Below are positions 41,958-51,320 of a stretch of 64,000 bases of DNA, one piece after another. Each line of letters opens with the position of its first letter. Within the stretch, counting starts at the first letter, position 1. The DNA is taken from NCBI GenBank assembly GCA_964622835.1, contig CAZUSA010000001.1, positions 186,001-250,000 on the forward strand, read 5' to 3'. The notes under the pieces are model-generated. The model worked only from the letters and a program-made list of their open reading frames with translations, had not been told where the DNA came from and did no database searches. The position numbers were made by a program, and so were the translations under genes. This DNA comes from JABIKK01 sp964622835 (GTDB lineage: Archaea; Nanobdellota; Nanobdellia; SCGC-AAA011-G17; UBA489).

Positions 41958-42470
41958 CTATTGTGTTGTAAAGTATTCTTCAATTATTTTTCTGTGTTCA
42001 AAACCTATTTTAAGATCGGTCAATTCTGGTAGGGAATACCATTGGATATCTAGAATTTCTTCTACATCTACTTTTTTGAGTGTTGGTTCACCGGTAAAGG
42101 GACCATGAAAGATGGAGACATGAGCATAGTAGTCTAAGTGTTCAAAGGATTCTTCGTAACTACCAAAATAGGTTGGCGTAAAGGTAATACCTGTTTCTTC
42201 TGTGACTTCTCGTATGATCGCTGCAGTATCTTGTTCACCTTCGTTAATATGTCCACCTGGAAGGGTCCATGTTTCTCTGAAGGGCTGATGACCTCGTTTA
42301 ACAAGAAGAATTTTATTATCTTTAAGCAGTAAGGCACCCACGGTTCGTTGCCAGTTTTTTTCATCTGCAGGTTCTTTTTCGGCATATTGTTTGCGAAGGT
42401 TTTGAAGAGCGTCAGTAAATTCTGATTCTTTTTCGTCGATGTGGCTTGTGTCAATCATTTGAAGTACCAT
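41958..42470 (-). CDS. NUDIX hydrolase
   Basis: The 170-aa protein carries the Nudix box GGHINEGEQDTAAIIREVTEETGI (GX5EX7REUXEEXGU form) near residues 84-107, with a helical N-terminal extension. ATG 42470 follows a GGAG site; a TTG lies one codon upstream. The substrate, a nucleoside diphosphate derivative, is not determined. Confidence 0.93.
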   Translation of the reverse strand: MVLQMIDTSHIDEKESEFTDALQNLRKQYAEKEPADEKNWQRTVGALLLKDNKILLVKRGHQPFRETWTLPGGHINEGEQDTAAIIREVTEETGITFTPTYFGSYEESFEHLDYYAHVSIFHGPFTGEPTLKKVDVEEILDIQWYSLPELTDLKIGFEHRKIIEEYFTTQ

Positions 42471-42496
42471 CAAATTCTCCTATTAAAAGGTATTGT

Positions 42497-43336
42497 CTAG
42501 TGTAAATGGAGCTCAACAACGTCATCGTCTGCTAATGTGTGGTCTAACCCAACGGTTTGCCATAAAAATTTTGCACTGGTTCCTTTGATACGTGCGTATT
42601 TGAAGCTTTTTAAGAAGTCTTTATGTACTTTTTTTGCAACGTCACGAACAGTTGTTCCTTTAGGAAATGAAATGGGTGGTAAGTCACGTTCTCTTCCGGG
42701 TTGTTTTGTACATACTTTAATTAATGGTAATCGTTTCCAGACTTTTTTTGCAAAAACTTTTTTTGTTTCATTATTGTAAATGATACGTTTTGTTGTTATA
42801 TCTGTTAGTTCTTTGTCAAGTAATGTTTTTTCTTTAGGTGTGTTAAAAAGTAAGATGAGTAAATCTGCATGTTCCATAATACTCAGGTATGTTGGCCCCA
42901 TAGCACTATCTTCGAATTGTTCAACGATGGCGGGTATTTCGACGAGTTGAAGTTTAACACCTTCATGGTCAAGCGTACCAATTTCTGGATGTTTTGTTGT
43001 AAACTCATAGGCTGCAATGGCAACATTGGCACCGGTAAGTGCGTGAAGTAACGTGCTTTTCCCTGTGTTTGTTGTTCCAACGATGCAAATTTGTGCGGCA
43101 CCTTCTCGTTTAATGGTTGGAGAATATCCACTGCCTTTGGGTCTTTTTTGTTTGTCAATGGATTTCTTTAATTTTGCAATGCGTTCTTTAATGGATGCAA
43201 GTAAATTACCACTAGATTTATGTTTTGGTGCTGTTCGCAGCATGCGTTGGAGTTTCTTAAGTTTGTCTTCAGGAGTATCTGCAGCTCTATATTCTTCTTC
43301 TGCTCGTTGAAATTCAAATCCAGGATTAGTAGCCAT
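42497..43336 (-). CDS. DRG/Obg-like GTPase with degenerate G domain and TGS
   Basis: The 279-aa protein has a DRG-like helical N-terminus, P-loop GTTNTGKSTLLHALTGA (residues about 86-102), a YEFTTKHPEIGTLDHEG switch region and a C-terminal TGS domain (ISFPKGTTVRDVAKKVHKDF...HTLADDDVVELHLH). The G3 DxPG is replaced by VEIPAI, and no NKxD G4 motif is visible. Length is well below the usual 365 aa, so the central insertion is missing. It may bind nucleotide poorly or differently. Confidence 0.8.
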   Translation of the reverse strand: MATNPGFEFQRAEEEYRAADTPEDKLKKLQRMLRTAPKHKSSGNLLASIKERIAKLKKSIDKQKRPKGSGYSPTIKREGAAQICIVGTTNTGKSTLLHALTGANVAIAAYEFTTKHPEIGTLDHEGVKLQLVEIPAIVEQFEDSAMGPTYLSIMEHADLLILLFNTPKEKTLLDKELTDITTKRIIYNNETKKVFAKKVWKRLPLIKVCTKQPGRERDLPPISFPKGTTVRDVAKKVHKDFLKSFKYARIKGTSAKFLWQTVGLDHTLADDDVVELHLH

Positions 43337-43369
43337 AGATAATAAAAAAAGAAAAGGGGTTTAAAAAGT

Positions 43370-44758
43370 TTAGTAGAAGGGACCTTTTTCTTTCTTTTGC
43401 ATGCCCCATGCTGCGTCATTTTCTTTATTGCTACCAAGATCACGTGGTGTAAACCGAACAGATCCGGGTCCTTCTTCATCTTTGTGTGAGAATTTGTGAA
43501 GGATAAACATGAGGATAACTGCTATGACAACGAGTATTAAGAGCGTCCACAACCAAGTCATACTCCCTGTTTTTTCTTCTGGTGGTGCAACCACAGGTGT
43601 ATCATCAACGGGTGCAATAATATCTTCTACAACCACAGCGGAGGGTGTTGCTATTGCTTTGATAAGTAAGTCTGCTGCTTTCGTATGAATCTTATGGAGA
43701 TAAATTTCTAGGTCATCTATACCATCCGCATCAACATCAACGTTAACAGTTTCATTAACACCTACAGCAAGAGTAAATGGTTCACTTGCTATCTCTAGTG
43801 TAATACCTTCATCGTCAAGTTCAATTACTTTGATGGTGTGTGATTCACCATTAACCATGAGAGAAACTGCACCAAGTTTTTTGATGAGTCGTGCAATACC
43901 TTGATCAGGTAATTCACCGTATTTACCACCATAGTCTTCTATTGTCCCTTTACCAATAACTTTGTTTGCTATAGGTGCTTCAAAGGTAGGATCTGCAAAA
44001 GGTGATAGAGATTTAATAACAACACTAGTGAGTGTAAGATTAAAGAATGAAGTATTCAGTTGTTGCGCAAAGTCAAAGACAGTACATCGAATTTCTAGGA
44101 TACCAATTTTTTCAAGGCCGTTGCCATCAATAGTTGCTTTAAGTTCTGTAGCTGAATTATCTGTAAGACTAAGGTTTTCAAAGCTTGAAAGACCAGGATA
44201 TCGAACAGCAATACTATTTCTTGTTGTGTTAAGTCCAGATGTGTCATCATTAGGATTACAGTTGATGAAAAGATCATTTCCATAGCCTAATTCTGCATCA
44301 TCAGTGATATCTTGTTCAGCAATATCTTCTAACGTAACAGTTGAGTTAGGAACAGTGTTATCTAATTTAGGGTTATTTGCTTCATTAACACCCAGTGTTG
44401 TTGAATTTGTCGTACCATCAAAACCAACAACAGTAATATTAATATCAAAGTTTTTAGCATCCGTAAGAGCAGTACTATCAAAGGTAATATTCAAAGCTGT
44501 AACATTATCATCTTCTGAAACATTATGCGAAAAGAAAAATGTCCAAGACACACCATTATCTATACTATAGTACCATGTTGTATTTGTTACATTTTCATTA
44601 CCTGTACTAATATCTGACGCAGTTATATTAAGAAACTGCGCTCCACCAGTAAAAACAGTTGTATTAGTTGTAGGAGCTACAAATGTAAGTGAAACTTGTG
44701 CATGAACTACACTAGCGGTAAATAAAATAAACAATAGTACTAATAACGAACGCTGCAT
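43370..44758 (-). CDS. secreted Ig-like surface protein with C-terminal membrane anchor
   Basis: This 462-aa protein has a signal peptide (MQRSLLVLLFILFTASVVHAQ), beta-sandwich repeats with many N-x-S/T sites (SLTFVAPTTNTTVFTGG, NVTNTTWYYSIDNG) and a membrane helix near the C-terminus (WLWTLLILVVIAVILMFIL) followed by a charged cytoplasmic tail. ATG 44758 is preferred over an upstream frame with 11 extra polar residues. It is probably an N-glycosylated envelope protein. Confidence 0.75.
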   Translation of the reverse strand: MQRSLLVLLFILFTASVVHAQVSLTFVAPTTNTTVFTGGAQFLNITASDISTGNENVTNTTWYYSIDNGVSWTFFFSHNVSEDDNVTALNITFDSTALTDAKNFDINITVVGFDGTTNSTTLGVNEANNPKLDNTVPNSTVTLEDIAEQDITDDAELGYGNDLFINCNPNDDTSGLNTTRNSIAVRYPGLSSFENLSLTDNSATELKATIDGNGLEKIGILEIRCTVFDFAQQLNTSFFNLTLTSVVIKSLSPFADPTFEAPIANKVIGKGTIEDYGGKYGELPDQGIARLIKKLGAVSLMVNGESHTIKVIELDDEGITLEIASEPFTLAVGVNETVNVDVDADGIDDLEIYLHKIHTKAADLLIKAIATPSAVVVEDIIAPVDDTPVVAPPEEKTGSMTWLWTLLILVVIAVILMFILHKFSHKDEEGPGSVRFTPRDLGSNKENDAAWGMQKKEKGPFY

Positions 44759-44895
44759 TATGCGCGGTACACACCTCTCTCGTATAACCATAACTGTACA
44801 ATTACCAAAATTATTTATAAACCTTTTGGCTTATAAAAGAAGGATAAATTAAAGGCATAACCTTTAAGAATTGACGGAATGACTGAATCGTTAGC

Positions 44896-44979
44896 GTGGG
44901 AATGCCGGAGCGGTCAAACGGGGTAGCCTCAAAAGCTACTGGCTTAGTGCCTACCTAGGTTCGAGTCCTAGTTCCCACA
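44896..44979 (+). tRNA. tRNA-Leu(CAA)
   Basis: The acceptor GTGGGAA pairs fully with TTCCCAC, and the discriminator is A. The anticodon arm is GTAGC-CTCAAAA-GCTAC with anticodon CAA. The long variable arm (TGGCTTAGTGCC) is class II. The T arm is CTAGG-TTCGAGT-CCTAG. There is no intron. Confidence 0.95.
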
Positions 44980-44988
44980 TATTTCAAA

Positions 44989-45516
44989 ATGGATATCGGT
45001 TGGATTATTACATTAGTCATTGTAGGTATTTTTGTAGGGTATGCTATTGTTATTTTTGTTTTACCTCGTTTGTTTATTCCGTTTATGGGTTTTCGTAAGG
45101 AAAAAATTCCAAGAAAACTTCCAAGAAGAATACAACGTCGTATTCATTTATTGCGAAAGAGATCAAAAAACAAACAAGATTATTTGAAGAAGACATATAA
45201 TTATTTGACACGCAGGTATCATGGTAAAAGAAATACAGTGTTAAAACGTCCAGGATTATGGTGGGAGAAAAACTTACAAACAATTTGGAGCCGTAAGGGG
45301 TTTTTACCATGTCATACATTTACTCATATGATGCGTATTTTTTTGGTGAAGAGTCGTATGTTTAAAGAAAAGGATGTTCGTGTGAATCACACATTTTATT
45401 GGTTTAATATTCATCAATATTTAGAGGTGCGTGTGAAAAAGAAGTGGCATAAAGTCGATGCGTGGGCGAAGGGTATTGGTATTAAGTTTGGAGATTATGG
45501 ACGGTTGTTTAAGTGA
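44989..45516 (+). CDS. membrane-anchored transglutaminase-like protein
   Basis: The 175-aa protein has one N-terminal membrane helix (about residues 5-32), a basic segment and a C-terminal domain with GFLPCHTFTHMMRIFLVK, NIHQYLEVRVKKKWHKVDAWA and GIKFGDYGRLF. The C...H...D order is that of transglutaminase-like peptidases. It overlaps the following esterase-like gene by 4 nt, so the two may act together. Confidence 0.65.
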   Translation: MDIGWIITLVIVGIFVGYAIVIFVLPRLFIPFMGFRKEKIPRKLPRRIQRRIHLLRKRSKNKQDYLKKTYNYLTRRYHGKRNTVLKRPGLWWEKNLQTIWSRKGFLPCHTFTHMMRIFLVKSRMFKEKDVRVNHTFYWFNIHQYLEVRVKKKWHKVDAWAKGIGIKFGDYGRLFK

Positions 45517-46361
45517 TTACGTATGTTTTAGCTATTCTTGCTGGACTAGCAATTTATCAGGAATTTAATTTATTTCTTATTCGAAAAAAGGTTCGTGGTC
45601 CTGTGAAGATGATGAAGGGGGCTAATTCGTTTTTTAAGAAAAGAGGAAAGAAAGCAGTATTACTCATTCATGGTTTTACGAGCACGCCCCATGAGTTCAA
45701 AGAATTGGCAGCATATTTAGCGCGTAAGAATATTACGGTCTACGCACCACTCCTACCAGGCCACGGTACGACTCCTGAACGATTAGCGGTGACGAAGTAT
45801 TATCAGTGGATTGAGGCTGTTGATGAGGCATTAGCGATGTTAACGCAGGATTATAATGAGATTTATGTTATAGGTAATTCTTTTGGTGGTAATTTAGCGT
45901 TGCTTGCTGCAAATAAGTCTAAAAAAATTAAAGGTATTATAACATTAGGTGCTCCAATATTTTTCCGTAATGATAGAATAAATCGCTTTTTTGTAATACC
46001 CCTGTTAAAGCGCATTAAGATCTTCCAAAAGAAAAAGTATAGTAAGGATGCAGAACGTATTAATAGAACAAGAAAAAGAATTCATTATTCTGCTATTCCG
46101 TTACGGTCGTTGACACATTTATTTAAAATTGTTTCATTGACAAAGAAGTATTTACCAAAGATTAAGACACCTTTATTAATTATGGAAACTGATGATGATG
46201 AGATTATTAGTAATGAGAGTGGTTTATTTATCTTAGATCATGTCCGATCAAAGGATAAGCGTCTTGTTCGCATACCAAAGTCGTATCATGTGTTTATTCT
46301 TGATGTGTATGCAAAGCAAGCATTTAAGGAGATTGTGCACTTTATGGAGAAGAAACGATGA
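45513..46361 (+). CDS. alpha/beta-hydrolase, carboxylesterase/monoglyceride-lipase type
   Basis: The 282-aa protein starts with a membrane helix (MITYVLAILAGLAIYQEF). It has the oxyanion HGFTSTPHEFKELAAYLA, nucleophile elbow GNSFGGN (Ser near residue 129), METDDDEIIS acidic site and SYHVFILD histidine. The triad is complete. Similar enzymes act on lipids or short esters. It is translationally coupled to the gene upstream and to TrmI downstream by 4-nt overlaps. Confidence 0.88.
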   Translation: MITYVLAILAGLAIYQEFNLFLIRKKVRGPVKMMKGANSFFKKRGKKAVLLIHGFTSTPHEFKELAAYLARKNITVYAPLLPGHGTTPERLAVTKYYQWIEAVDEALAMLTQDYNEIYVIGNSFGGNLALLAANKSKKIKGIITLGAPIFFRNDRINRFFVIPLLKRIKIFQKKKYSKDAERINRTRKRIHYSAIPLRSLTHLFKIVSLTKKYLPKIKTPLLIMETDDDEIISNESGLFILDHVRSKDKRLVRIPKSYHVFILDVYAKQAFKEIVHFMEKKR

Positions 46362-47062
46362 AAGTTGTAACAAATAGAAAAGGGAAGAAGATATTGTGGC
46401 GTACGGGTGATTTACCTACAGAGGATGGGTTAATTACTGAAGCTGATGTAAAGAAGGGTGTAATAACAACGAAGAAAAAGACTACGTGGTTTGCATTTGA
46501 TGCGTCATTTGTTGATGCTGTTGAACAATGTAAAACAGGTCCTGCGACGATTAGTGCAAAAGATGTTGGTACCATTCTTGCACGAACAGGGTTAAATAAA
46601 AAAAGTAGGGTTGTTGATGCGGGCACGGGTTCGGGTATTTTGGCTGCGTATTTAGGTAATATTACTGATGATGTTACAACGTATGAAAAAAGAAAGGAAC
46701 ATTATACCCTTGCAAAAAGTAATTTGAAAAAACTGAGGAGTCCTGTTATTGCAAAATGTGCTGATATTACAAAGGGTATTGCAGAAAAAAAGGTGGATGT
46801 TATTATCTTAGATTTACCTGCACCGTGGGATGTGTTTTCCCATGTTGAAACATCCTTGAAGTCTGGTGGGTATTGTGTGTGTTATGTGCCTAATATGACC
46901 CAAGTACAAGAGATTGTACTCCAAGCAAAGAATCATCCTTTTTTAGTCCAAGATATCATTGAAACGATGGAACGGCAGTGGACTATCAAGGGCAGAGTAT
47001 GTCGTCCAGAGCATGATTCTTTAGGCCATACAGCCTTTCTTATCTTCATACGAAAATATTAA
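46358..47062 (+). CDS. trmI: tRNA (adenine-N1)-methyltransferase TrmI-type
   Basis: The 234-aa protein has an N-terminal TrmI cap and a Rossmann methyltransferase with VVDAGTGSGILAAYLGN (SAM motif I, about residues 86-102), then VDVIILDLPAPWDVF (motif IV) and CYVPNMTQVQEIV. Archaeal members methylate A57 and A58 in tRNA. It starts as the last codon of the hydrolase gene overlaps. Confidence 0.92.
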   Translation: MKVVTNRKGKKILWRTGDLPTEDGLITEADVKKGVITTKKKTTWFAFDASFVDAVEQCKTGPATISAKDVGTILARTGLNKKSRVVDAGTGSGILAAYLGNITDDVTTYEKRKEHYTLAKSNLKKLRSPVIAKCADITKGIAEKKVDVIILDLPAPWDVFSHVETSLKSGGYCVCYVPNMTQVQEIVLQAKNHPFLVQDIIETMERQWTIKGRVCRPEHDSLGHTAFLIFIRKY

Positions 47063-47126
47063 TTACTAAAAAGTAATAACAAAGAGAATATTTATAAAGA
47101 GAAAGATCCTTCTAAAAATACTAAAA

Positions 47127-47522
47127 ATGACATTAGGAACCCACCCACACGATGACACTATCTACTTATTAACCGAAGGTAGTTGGGGCACACTCATCCA
47201 ACAAGGCCTCCCAACAATAAGTGGAAAGGTTTTGAAATCCGTTAGGGGAATGGCACAATTTTTACCATATGTTGATGAAATATACACAGGCAACGATACA
47301 CCTGGACTTAAACGAATGAAAACAGTTGGAACCCCTTTAACTGCCGAATTAAATGGTCATGGAGCTATGTTCCATCCAAGATCAAAAGAAACACTACAAG
47401 GAATAATTAGAATGAGTAATATTGATACAAGAAGAGCACTTGCATTTAAACAAACACAACTAGATGAACTTGAAAAAACGACACCAACAAGAGATAATAC
47501 TGCATTATATCACACAGAATAA
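47127..47522 (+). CDS. hypothetical protein, 131 aa
   Basis: The ORF is preceded by a TATA box (TATTTATAAAG, about 47089-47099). The sequence is polar with a beta-rich centre (PHDDTIYLLTEGSWGTLIQQ) and a helical charged end (ALAFKQTQLDELEKTTP). There is no signal peptide or membrane segment, and no family is recognised. Confidence 0.6.
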   Translation: MTLGTHPHDDTIYLLTEGSWGTLIQQGLPTISGKVLKSVRGMAQFLPYVDEIYTGNDTPGLKRMKTVGTPLTAELNGHGAMFHPRSKETLQGIIRMSNIDTRRALAFKQTQLDELEKTTPTRDNTALYHTE

Positions 47523-47648
47523 ACAAATAACAACCTTTAAAAATAATCAAATTGGTGATACATAATAATAAACGTCTTACTTCTTACTATTATGTAACAC
47601 TAAAAACTATAAGAAAACCCTATTTAAAAGGGTTTCGGAGTAAAAAAT

Positions 47649-49451
47649 ATGAAAAATAAAAAAACATTTGTTATAGATACATCTGCAATTATTGAAAAAA
47701 TTCCAACGAATAAAATTCATAATAAATCAATCAAAGAAGGAATGATTATCATTCCACACGCCGTAGTAGCCGAACTAGAAAATCAGGCAAACCGCGGTAA
47801 AGAGATTGGTCTTATTGGATTGGAAGAATTACAAGAGTTGCAGACAATTACCAAGAAATCAAAAACGTTATCGTTAGATTTTGTTGGTGATAGACCATCA
47901 GAACATCAGATTCGTCATGCGAAATCTGGTGAAATTGATGCATATATACGCAGTTTAGCAGAACAACATGATGCAGTATTAATTACTGCTGACCGTGTGC
48001 AAGCTGAATCTGCAAAAGCATTAGACATTGAAGTCGACTTTGTTTCTATTGTTAAGTATGAAAAGGAGTTAACACTCCAAGAATATATTGATGATGAAAC
48101 GATGTCATTGCATATTAAAGAAAATATGCCTATCATGGCAAAGAAAGGTCACCCAGGTGACTGGAAGTTAGTTGCTGTGTCTAAAAAAACATTTTCTGGT
48201 GAACAAATTCAAGAATTCGCTAAGGAAATCATTGAAAAGACACGCTTAGATCGTAATGCGTATACAGAAATTTCAAGAAAGTGCACGACAGTTGTACAAT
48301 ACAAAAAATTACGTATTGTTATTGTTCGTCCACCGGTCGCTGATGGTTGGGAAATTACTATTGTCCATCCGTTAACGAAATTAGACTTAGACGCATATAA
48401 TCTTCCTGAAAAGTTAGCTGATCGTGTTGAACATAAAGCTCGCGGTATTATTATCGCAGGTGAAACAGGTTCAGGTAAAACAACATTAGCACAAGCTATT
48501 GCTGAATGGTACGTAAAAGATAACCGCATTGTAAAAACAATTGAATCACCACGTGACTTACAATTGCCCGATGCGGTAACACAATACTCAAAGAATTTTA
48601 CTGAACACGGTGAAATTCATGATATCTTGTTCTTATCACGTCCAGACAATATTTTGTTTGATGAAATGCGTGCAACGCCTGACTTTGAATTATACACAGA
48701 CTTACGTCTTGCTGGTTCAAATATGATTGGTGTCTTACACGCAGCTCAAGCTATTGACGCTGTACAGCGGTTCCTTGCACGATTAGATATTGGTGTCATT
48801 CCTAATGTGGTTGATACAATTATCTTTATGGCAGCAGGTGAAATCAAGAAAGTATTAACGTTACAGATGTTGGTTAAAGTACCAAGTGGTATGACTGAAA
48901 GCGACCTTGCACGCCCTATTATTGAAGTGCGTGATCACGACACAAATACACTGGAGTATGAAATTTACAGTTATGGTGAGCAAACAGTTGTTATCCCTGT
49001 ACAATCAAATACGAAAAGTGTTGGCATGGCACAACTAGCAGCTAAAGAAATTGAGTCATATTTTCGTAAGAAAGTATCTCATGTAAAAGTAGACGTTGTG
49101 AGCCAAAATCGTGCAACCGTCTACATACCTGAAGAATCCATTTCTAAGGTTATTGGAAGTGCTGGTAAAAACATACAACAAAGTGAAGAAGATCTTGGTA
49201 TTAGTCTTGACATTCAAGAGTTAAAAGAAGCAAAGAAAAATATTCCTTTTTCTCTTAAAGAAGATAAGAAGAATATTATTATCTATACTGATCCTGGACA
49301 AATGCTTGAAGTGTGGGCAAATGGTCAGTTTGTTGCTTCTGCTATTTCAAGTAAGAAAGGCGAAGTAAAACTGAGTAAGAAAAGTACGCAAGGACGTGAT
49401 GTCTTACGTGCTATTAATAAACGAAAGAGTAAACTTGAAGTAAAAGCTTAA
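47649..49451 (+). CDS. PIN-PilT-KH ATPase (COG1855 type)
   Basis: This 600-aa archaeal protein combines an N-terminal PIN-like domain (VIDTSAIIEKI, then AEIDAYIRSL-type acidic residues), a PilT/VirB11-like ATPase with P-loop GETGSGKTTLAQ (about residues 271-282) and Walker-B-like ILFDEMRATPD, and a C-terminal KH domain (ISKVIGSAGKNIQQSEEDLG). The family is widespread in archaea. A role in RNA metabolism is suspected from the domains, but it is not established here. A tRNA-Arg gene follows. Confidence 0.93.
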   Translation: MKNKKTFVIDTSAIIEKIPTNKIHNKSIKEGMIIIPHAVVAELENQANRGKEIGLIGLEELQELQTITKKSKTLSLDFVGDRPSEHQIRHAKSGEIDAYIRSLAEQHDAVLITADRVQAESAKALDIEVDFVSIVKYEKELTLQEYIDDETMSLHIKENMPIMAKKGHPGDWKLVAVSKKTFSGEQIQEFAKEIIEKTRLDRNAYTEISRKCTTVVQYKKLRIVIVRPPVADGWEITIVHPLTKLDLDAYNLPEKLADRVEHKARGIIIAGETGSGKTTLAQAIAEWYVKDNRIVKTIESPRDLQLPDAVTQYSKNFTEHGEIHDILFLSRPDNILFDEMRATPDFELYTDLRLAGSNMIGVLHAAQAIDAVQRFLARLDIGVIPNVVDTIIFMAAGEIKKVLTLQMLVKVPSGMTESDLARPIIEVRDHDTNTLEYEIYSYGEQTVVIPVQSNTKSVGMAQLAAKEIESYFRKKVSHVKVDVVSQNRATVYIPEESISKVIGSAGKNIQQSEEDLGISLDIQELKEAKKNIPFSLKEDKKNIIIYTDPGQMLEVWANGQFVASAISSKKGEVKLSKKSTQGRDVLRAINKRKSKLEVKA

Positions 49452-49477
49452 AAGTTTACGACCATGGACATCATGGT

Positions 49478-49552
49478 GAGCCCGTAGCTCAGCTTGGATA
49501 GAGCGATACCCTCCTAAGGTATAGGTCCCAGGTTCAAATCCTGGCGGGCTCG
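49478..49552 (+). tRNA. tRNA-Arg(CCT)
   Basis: The acceptor GAGCCCG pairs with CGGGCTC; the discriminator is G. The anticodon arm is ATACC-CTCCTAA-GGTAT with anticodon CCT. The T arm is CCAGG-TTCAAAT-CCTGG. There is no intron. Confidence 0.95.
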
Positions 49553-49553
49553 T

Positions 49554-49955
49554 TTATGTTTCTGTAGGTGGTTCATCCTTTGGTAGATATGCAACAATAT
49601 CAGGATCGTATTGTTTAACAAGATCAATAAGTTCGGGACTTGGCGGAGGGTCGGTGAATTCCCCCAACAAACGACCAAGATGACTTAAGGAAATACTTGT
49701 ATCAGCAGGGACAATTAGTGAATCACGCTTTGCATAAGGACCCCAAGAAGTAAGATTCTGAAGATAACTAGCAAGAGCAATAGCAGATTTCCTTCCTAGC
49801 TTTTCATAAAGACTCTCTGCACAAGTAGTTAGATTTCTAAAACGGGTTTCGATAAGTTGTACTACAAGCCCACCTATTTCTGGCCCTATTCTAATTTGTT
49901 CGGCTGTAAGAAGATTATGGGATCGATGCGTAGGATAGTTTCTTCCTGGAACCAT
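49554..49955 (-). CDS. hypothetical protein, 133 aa
   Basis: The stop lies 2 nt from the 3' end of tRNA-Arg and the gene is convergent with it. The sequence is mixed alpha/beta with the segment ESLYEKLGRKSAIALASYLQ and a proline-rich acidic C-terminus. It has no membrane segment, and no family is recognised. Confidence 0.6.
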   Translation of the reverse strand: MVPGRNYPTHRSHNLLTAEQIRIGPEIGGLVVQLIETRFRNLTTCAESLYEKLGRKSAIALASYLQNLTSWGPYAKRDSLIVPADTSISLSHLGRLLGEFTDPPPSPELIDLVKQYDPDIVAYLPKDEPPTET

Positions 49956-50007
49956 AATAGACCTATAAAAAAACTCATTAATAACAGTTACCTTTACAGA
50001 ATAAGGC

Positions 50008-50015
50008 TTAAAAAG
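50008..50015 (+). promoter_or_regulatory. putative TATA box for tRNA-Gly
   Basis: TTAAAAAG about 28 nt before the tRNA 5' end. Confidence 0.45.
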
Positions 50016-50039
50016 GATATAATTGATGGGTTTGTATTC

Positions 50040-50114
50040 GCGTCAGTCGTCTAATCTGGTTTAGGATAAAAGCCTTCCAAGCTTTTGATGAGGGTTCAAA
50101 TCCCTCCTGGCGCA
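50040..50114 (+). tRNA. tRNA-Gly(TCC)
   Basis: The acceptor GCGTCAG pairs with CTGGCGC (one T-G), and the discriminator is A. The anticodon arm is AAAGC-CTTCCAA-GCTTT with anticodon TCC. The T arm is AGGG-TTCAAAT-CCCT. There is no intron. Confidence 0.94.
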
Positions 50115-50117
50115 TAC

Positions 50118-51320
50118 TTATTTTTTCTTAATACGGTTAACACTTTCACGTAATTTGCGTTCTGCTGTTGTTTCATACGGCTTCTTTCTCGTACGGGTTG
50201 TTGGACGTTGTTTTCCTGTAACAGGTCGTTGTTGTGATTGTGGTTTACGTGCATCGGGTAGTCCTTGCCATCCTATACTGCCAACTGTTTTTGCGGATGA
50301 TTTGTAGTGGTAGTAAAAGAATAATCCAATACCAACAAGAACAATAACAAGTGTGCCCATAACATAGAGTATGTTTTGCCCATTTTCTTCTTTGCAGTCT
50401 TCAGGACAACTGTTTTCTGTTTCTCCACGTGTTATATCACAAAAGTTGTTTGGACATAACGGTAAAGAATCAGATCCATCAGAAATACCATCATAATCTG
50501 TATCAAATGAGTTAGGGTCTGTTCCTTGTGCAAGTTCTTGTGTTAATGTTAAACCATCACCATCAATATCTGGATCATCATTGACCGGTCCTAAACATGC
50601 AACGGCACAGGGTCCACCACAATCAACACCATTTTCTTGTTGGTTTTGTATGTTGTCATGACATGTCGGACATGTCGGACAGTTAAATCCACCACAGTCA
50701 CTTGTTATTCCATTACCTAAATCAATGGTTGTTTTTTCCTCATCTAGTTCTAAAATACCGTTAGTACAAATATTACATGCATCACAAGACCCACCACAGT
50801 CAATACCTGTTTCGTTACCATCTTGTTTTCTATTGCTACAATGTATTGGCGTAACAACATCAGCTATTGCACAACCATCATCAACGACACCATTACAATC
50901 ATCATCGAAGCCATTACCAAACCCTTGCGATCCACATTTTTCTGTTGCTGCTGCTAATGTTGCGTTTAAACAAATACCAGACCATGTCCCATAGGTTGTA
51001 CAATGTTCTGTACCAAAGACACAAATACCCTCTTCTATATCAGGTCCACATTCCTGTGTTTCTCCAAGATCACATTCACAACCGTTGTCTTTGACACCAT
51101 CACAGTCATTGTCTAATTGGTCATCACAGACTTCTTCAATAGGGAGTATTTGACCAATACAAAAGCCCCATTGCCCATTGGTACAGTATTGTGTGCCTTT
51201 TTGACAGGTTCCTTGGGTGAATTCTCCACAGGGCCGTTTATCATTTTCCGTGCATGGTGCGGCTATGACACTACCTGCTGTAAGAAGAAGTACAATAAAT
51301 AATATAAGAGAAAATTTCAT
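50118..51320 (-). CDS. secreted cysteine-rich protein with C-terminal membrane anchor
   Basis: This 400-aa protein has a signal peptide (MKFSLILFIVLLLTAGSVIA) and cysteine modules such as EVCDDQLDNDCDGVKDNGC and GIDCGGSCDAC, plus a calcium-type DPDIDGDGLTLTQELAQGTDPN repeat. A CPNNFCDITRGETENSCPEDC motif precedes a membrane helix and a basic cytoplasmic tail. ATG 51320 overlaps the stop of the upstream gene by 4 nt, so the pair is an operon. Confidence 0.8.
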   Translation of the reverse strand: MKFSLILFIVLLLTAGSVIAAPCTENDKRPCGEFTQGTCQKGTQYCTNGQWGFCIGQILPIEEVCDDQLDNDCDGVKDNGCECDLGETQECGPDIEEGICVFGTEHCTTYGTWSGICLNATLAAATEKCGSQGFGNGFDDDCNGVVDDGCAIADVVTPIHCSNRKQDGNETGIDCGGSCDACNICTNGILELDEEKTTIDLGNGITSDCGGFNCPTCPTCHDNIQNQQENGVDCGGPCAVACLGPVNDDPDIDGDGLTLTQELAQGTDPNSFDTDYDGISDGSDSLPLCPNNFCDITRGETENSCPEDCKEENGQNILYVMGTLVIVLVGIGLFFYYHYKSSAKTVGSIGWQGLPDARKPQSQQRPVTGKQRPTTRTRKKPYETTAERKLRESVNRIKKK

